From Candidatus Ulvibacter alkanivorans (GTDB lineage Bacteria > Bacteroidota > Bacteroidia > Flavobacteriales > Flavobacteriaceae): a DNA stretch of 15,339 nt. The notes under the pieces were generated by a model. The model was given only the letters and a program-made list of their open reading frames with translations. It did no database searches and was not told the origin of the DNA. Below, piece by piece: positions 14,090-15,339 of this stretch. Position 1 is the first letter of the stretch; each line of letters opens with the position of its first letter. The position numbers and the translations under genes are program-made. The stretch covers positions 1 to 15,339 of the forward strand of contig NZ_QOLC01000100.1 of assembly GCF_003333325.1 (NCBI RefSeq), given 5' to 3'.

Positions 14090-14656
14090 ATGAAATACCA
14101 TATTACCAATGAGGAAGTGGTCTTTAATGATCACTACAAAATGCTAAAGGCAGAAGTAACTTACGACACTTTTAAAGGAGACACTATTACGACCCAACGA
14201 CTTGCTTTCCATAGAGGAGATTCGGTGGCGATTTTAATAGTAGAAAAGGACACCAACAGTATAATTCTCACCAAACAATTTCGATATCCGACCACTAAAC
14301 ACGATAAGGGGTGGTTATTAGAGATCCCTGCCGGGTCGATAGAAGAAAATGAATGTCCACTCACTTGTGTAATTAGAGAAACACGAGAAGAAACCGGGTA
14401 TACCATTCAACAACCGGAACAACTATTTCACTGCTACCCATCGCCCGGTGCGTGTACCGAACGCACATTTCTTTTTTATGCTGAAGTTTCAGCAAGCGAC
14501 AAAATTGAGTCCGGAGGTGGAGCCGCTTCCGAAGATGAAGACATTAAACTCGTAAAGATCCCTATAGCTGAAATAGACACCTATCTTTCAGAAAAAATTC
14601 ACGATGCCAAGACCATTATAGCATTGCAGTGGTTAAAATTAAAGCTTACCCCTTAA
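14090..14656 (+). CDS. Nudix hydrolase, ADP-ribose pyrophosphatase-like
   Basis: This 188-residue cytoplasmic hydrolase cleaves a nucleoside diphosphate linked to another group, using divalent metal. The Nudix box fits the consensus fully: G82, E88, then RETREETGY at 96-104, with E100 and E101 as likely metal ligands. The upstream segment TKQFRYP (61-67) and WLLEIPAGSIE (75-85) resemble ADP-ribose and sugar-nucleotide pyrophosphatases such as NudF/NudK, where the chain dimerises through its N-terminal strands. The exact substrate (ADP-ribose, GDP-mannose or other) cannot be decided. The start at 14090 gives the normal N-terminus (MKYHITNEEVVF); an upstream in-frame ATG lies inside a terminator stem. 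The 3' end overlaps convergent rsmG by 11 bp. Confidence 0.9.
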   Translation: MKYHITNEEVVFNDHYKMLKAEVTYDTFKGDTITTQRLAFHRGDSVAILIVEKDTNSIILTKQFRYPTTKHDKGWLLEIPAGSIEENECPLTCVIRETREETGYTIQQPEQLFHCYPSPGACTERTFLFYAEVSASDKIESGGGAASEDEDIKLVKIPIAEIDTYLSEKIHDAKTIIALQWLKLKLTP

Positions 14657-15275
14657 ATTTTAATGGAAGATGTACTACCGATTTGGTTTCGAAGAAGGGT
14701 TCTTCAAAGTAGTTGTTTAACGGATAAATAGTTGCCTTCGGAAAAGAAGCTAATTCTTCAGTAAGATCGCCGCCTTTTAAATACAGCACCCCATTCTTTA
14801 ATTGGTGATGGCTCTTTTTTGCAACCTGTCCTTTCACCCATCGCACAAAGGTTTCCATTTGGGCCACTGCACGACTCACAATAAAATCGTAGGAACCATC
14901 TAACGATTCTGCTCGTGCATTCGTAATGGTCACATTGGTAAGTGCCAGTCCGGACGCCACCTCTTCGACCACTTTAATTTTCTTCCCAATACTATCTACC
15001 AAATGGAATTGTGTTTCAGGAAAGAGAATGGCCAAAGGTATCCCCGGAAATCCGCCGCCGGTTCCAACATCTAAGATATTTGCACCCGGCTGAAATGATT
15101 GAACTTTGGCTATACCCAGCGAATGCAGCACATGACGCAGGTATAATTCGTCGATGTCTTTGCGAGAAACGACATTTATTTTTAAGTTCCAATCTTCGTA
15201 AAGCGATTGTAACTGTGTAAATTGATCGAGCTGATTTTCAGTAAGTTCAGGGAAATAGCGTTCAATTAATTCCAT
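14646..15275 (-). CDS. rsmG: 16S rRNA (guanine-527-N7)-methyltransferase RsmG
   Basis: RsmG (GidB) methylates N7 of G527 in 16S rRNA using S-adenosylmethionine; loss of it in other bacteria gives low-level streptomycin resistance. The 209-residue length is normal. The N-terminal helix region leads to the motif NLKINVVSRKD (30-40) and HVLHSLGIA (48-56). The SAM-binding glycine-rich loop is ILDVGTGGGFPGIPLA (67-82), followed by FHLVDSIGKKIKVV (90-103) and the family's SRAVA (134-138). It starts with ATG at 15275, with a good promoter just upstream, and converges on the Nudix gene. Confidence 0.96.
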   Translation of the reverse strand: MELIERYFPELTENQLDQFTQLQSLYEDWNLKINVVSRKDIDELYLRHVLHSLGIAKVQSFQPGANILDVGTGGGFPGIPLAILFPETQFHLVDSIGKKIKVVEEVASGLALTNVTITNARAESLDGSYDFIVSRAVAQMETFVRWVKGQVAKKSHHQLKNGVLYLKGGDLTEELASFPKATIYPLNNYFEEPFFETKSVVHLPLKFKG

Positions 15276-15291
15276 AGTGCGTTATAAATGA

Positions 15292-15325
15292 CAAAAATAG
15301 AATAACTTTCATAAAATTTATACAA
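15292..15325 (-). promoter_or_regulatory. Candidate rsmG promoter
   Basis: On the minus strand, a TTG at 15325-15323 and TATTTTTG at 15299-15292 form a -33/-7 pair with a 23-nt spacer, at the long end of the TTG-N17-23-TAnnTTTG pattern described for flavobacteria. The box ends 16 nt before the rsmG ATG, giving a short leader. This is the only site in the window where both elements are acceptable. Confidence 0.55.
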
Positions 15326-15339
15326 GCGGCATGCGTTTT

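Noticed and set aside
14633..14663. Hairpin TTAAAATT / AATTTTAA around the convergent Nudix and rsmG stops, as a bidirectional terminator
   Set aside because: The 8-bp stem is entirely A-T with a 15-nt loop, too weak to call a terminator.
1..15339. Defence island, prophage, biosynthetic cluster or CRISPR array
   Set aside because: No integrase, transposase, toxin-antitoxin pair, nuclease, polyketide/peptide synthase or regularly spaced repeats were found; nearly all sequence is taken up by ordinary chromosomal genes.

Overview
The window looks like ordinary chromosome from a member of the Flavobacteriaceae (Bacteroidota), probably marine. Four things suggest this: a complete Na+-translocating NADH:quinone reductase operon with flavobacterial-type subunits; a type IX secretion plug (DUF5103) protein; DUF3667 and DUF6695-like proteins; and the absence of convincing Shine-Dalgarno sequences together with several TAnnTTTG-type -7 boxes. 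Base composition is moderately AT-rich and looks even throughout. I saw no insertion sequence, phage gene, CRISPR array, tRNA or rRNA.

Layout. Positions 20-6083 (minus strand) hold the full nqrABCDEF operon, read from right to left, with gaps of 1-4 nt except for 33 nt between nqrD and nqrE. A 180-nt divergent promoter region (6084-6263) separates it from a plus-strand run: the T9SS plug protein, a group II PLP-dependent amino-acid decarboxylase, a zinc-ribbon membrane protein (DUF3667) and ApaG. ApaG ends 1 nt from a convergent minus-strand pair, an NRDE/TANGO2-family protein overlapping by 4 nt with a DUF6695-like probable permuted papain-fold protein. A second divergent region (12221-12399) leads to plus-strand pruA (P5C dehydrogenase), which ends at a strong intrinsic terminator, and then a Nudix hydrolase. 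The Nudix gene overlaps convergent rsmG by 11 bp.

How the genes work together. The six Nqr subunits build one membrane complex that oxidises NADH, reduces quinone and exports Na+. PruA feeds proline carbon into glutamate, and the nearby decarboxylase may act on glutamate, aspartate or a related acid, but nothing in the sequence links the two. The rest are housekeeping or poorly characterised genes.

I did not find a clear new multi-gene system. The points most worth a second look are an acidic C-terminal tail on NqrE, non-consensus flavinylation motifs in NqrB (SGET) and NqrC (AGAT), the translationally coupled NRDE/DUF6695-like pair with an HCAHCH motif, and -7-like boxes lying 4-5 nt from start codons, which suggest leaderless transcripts.
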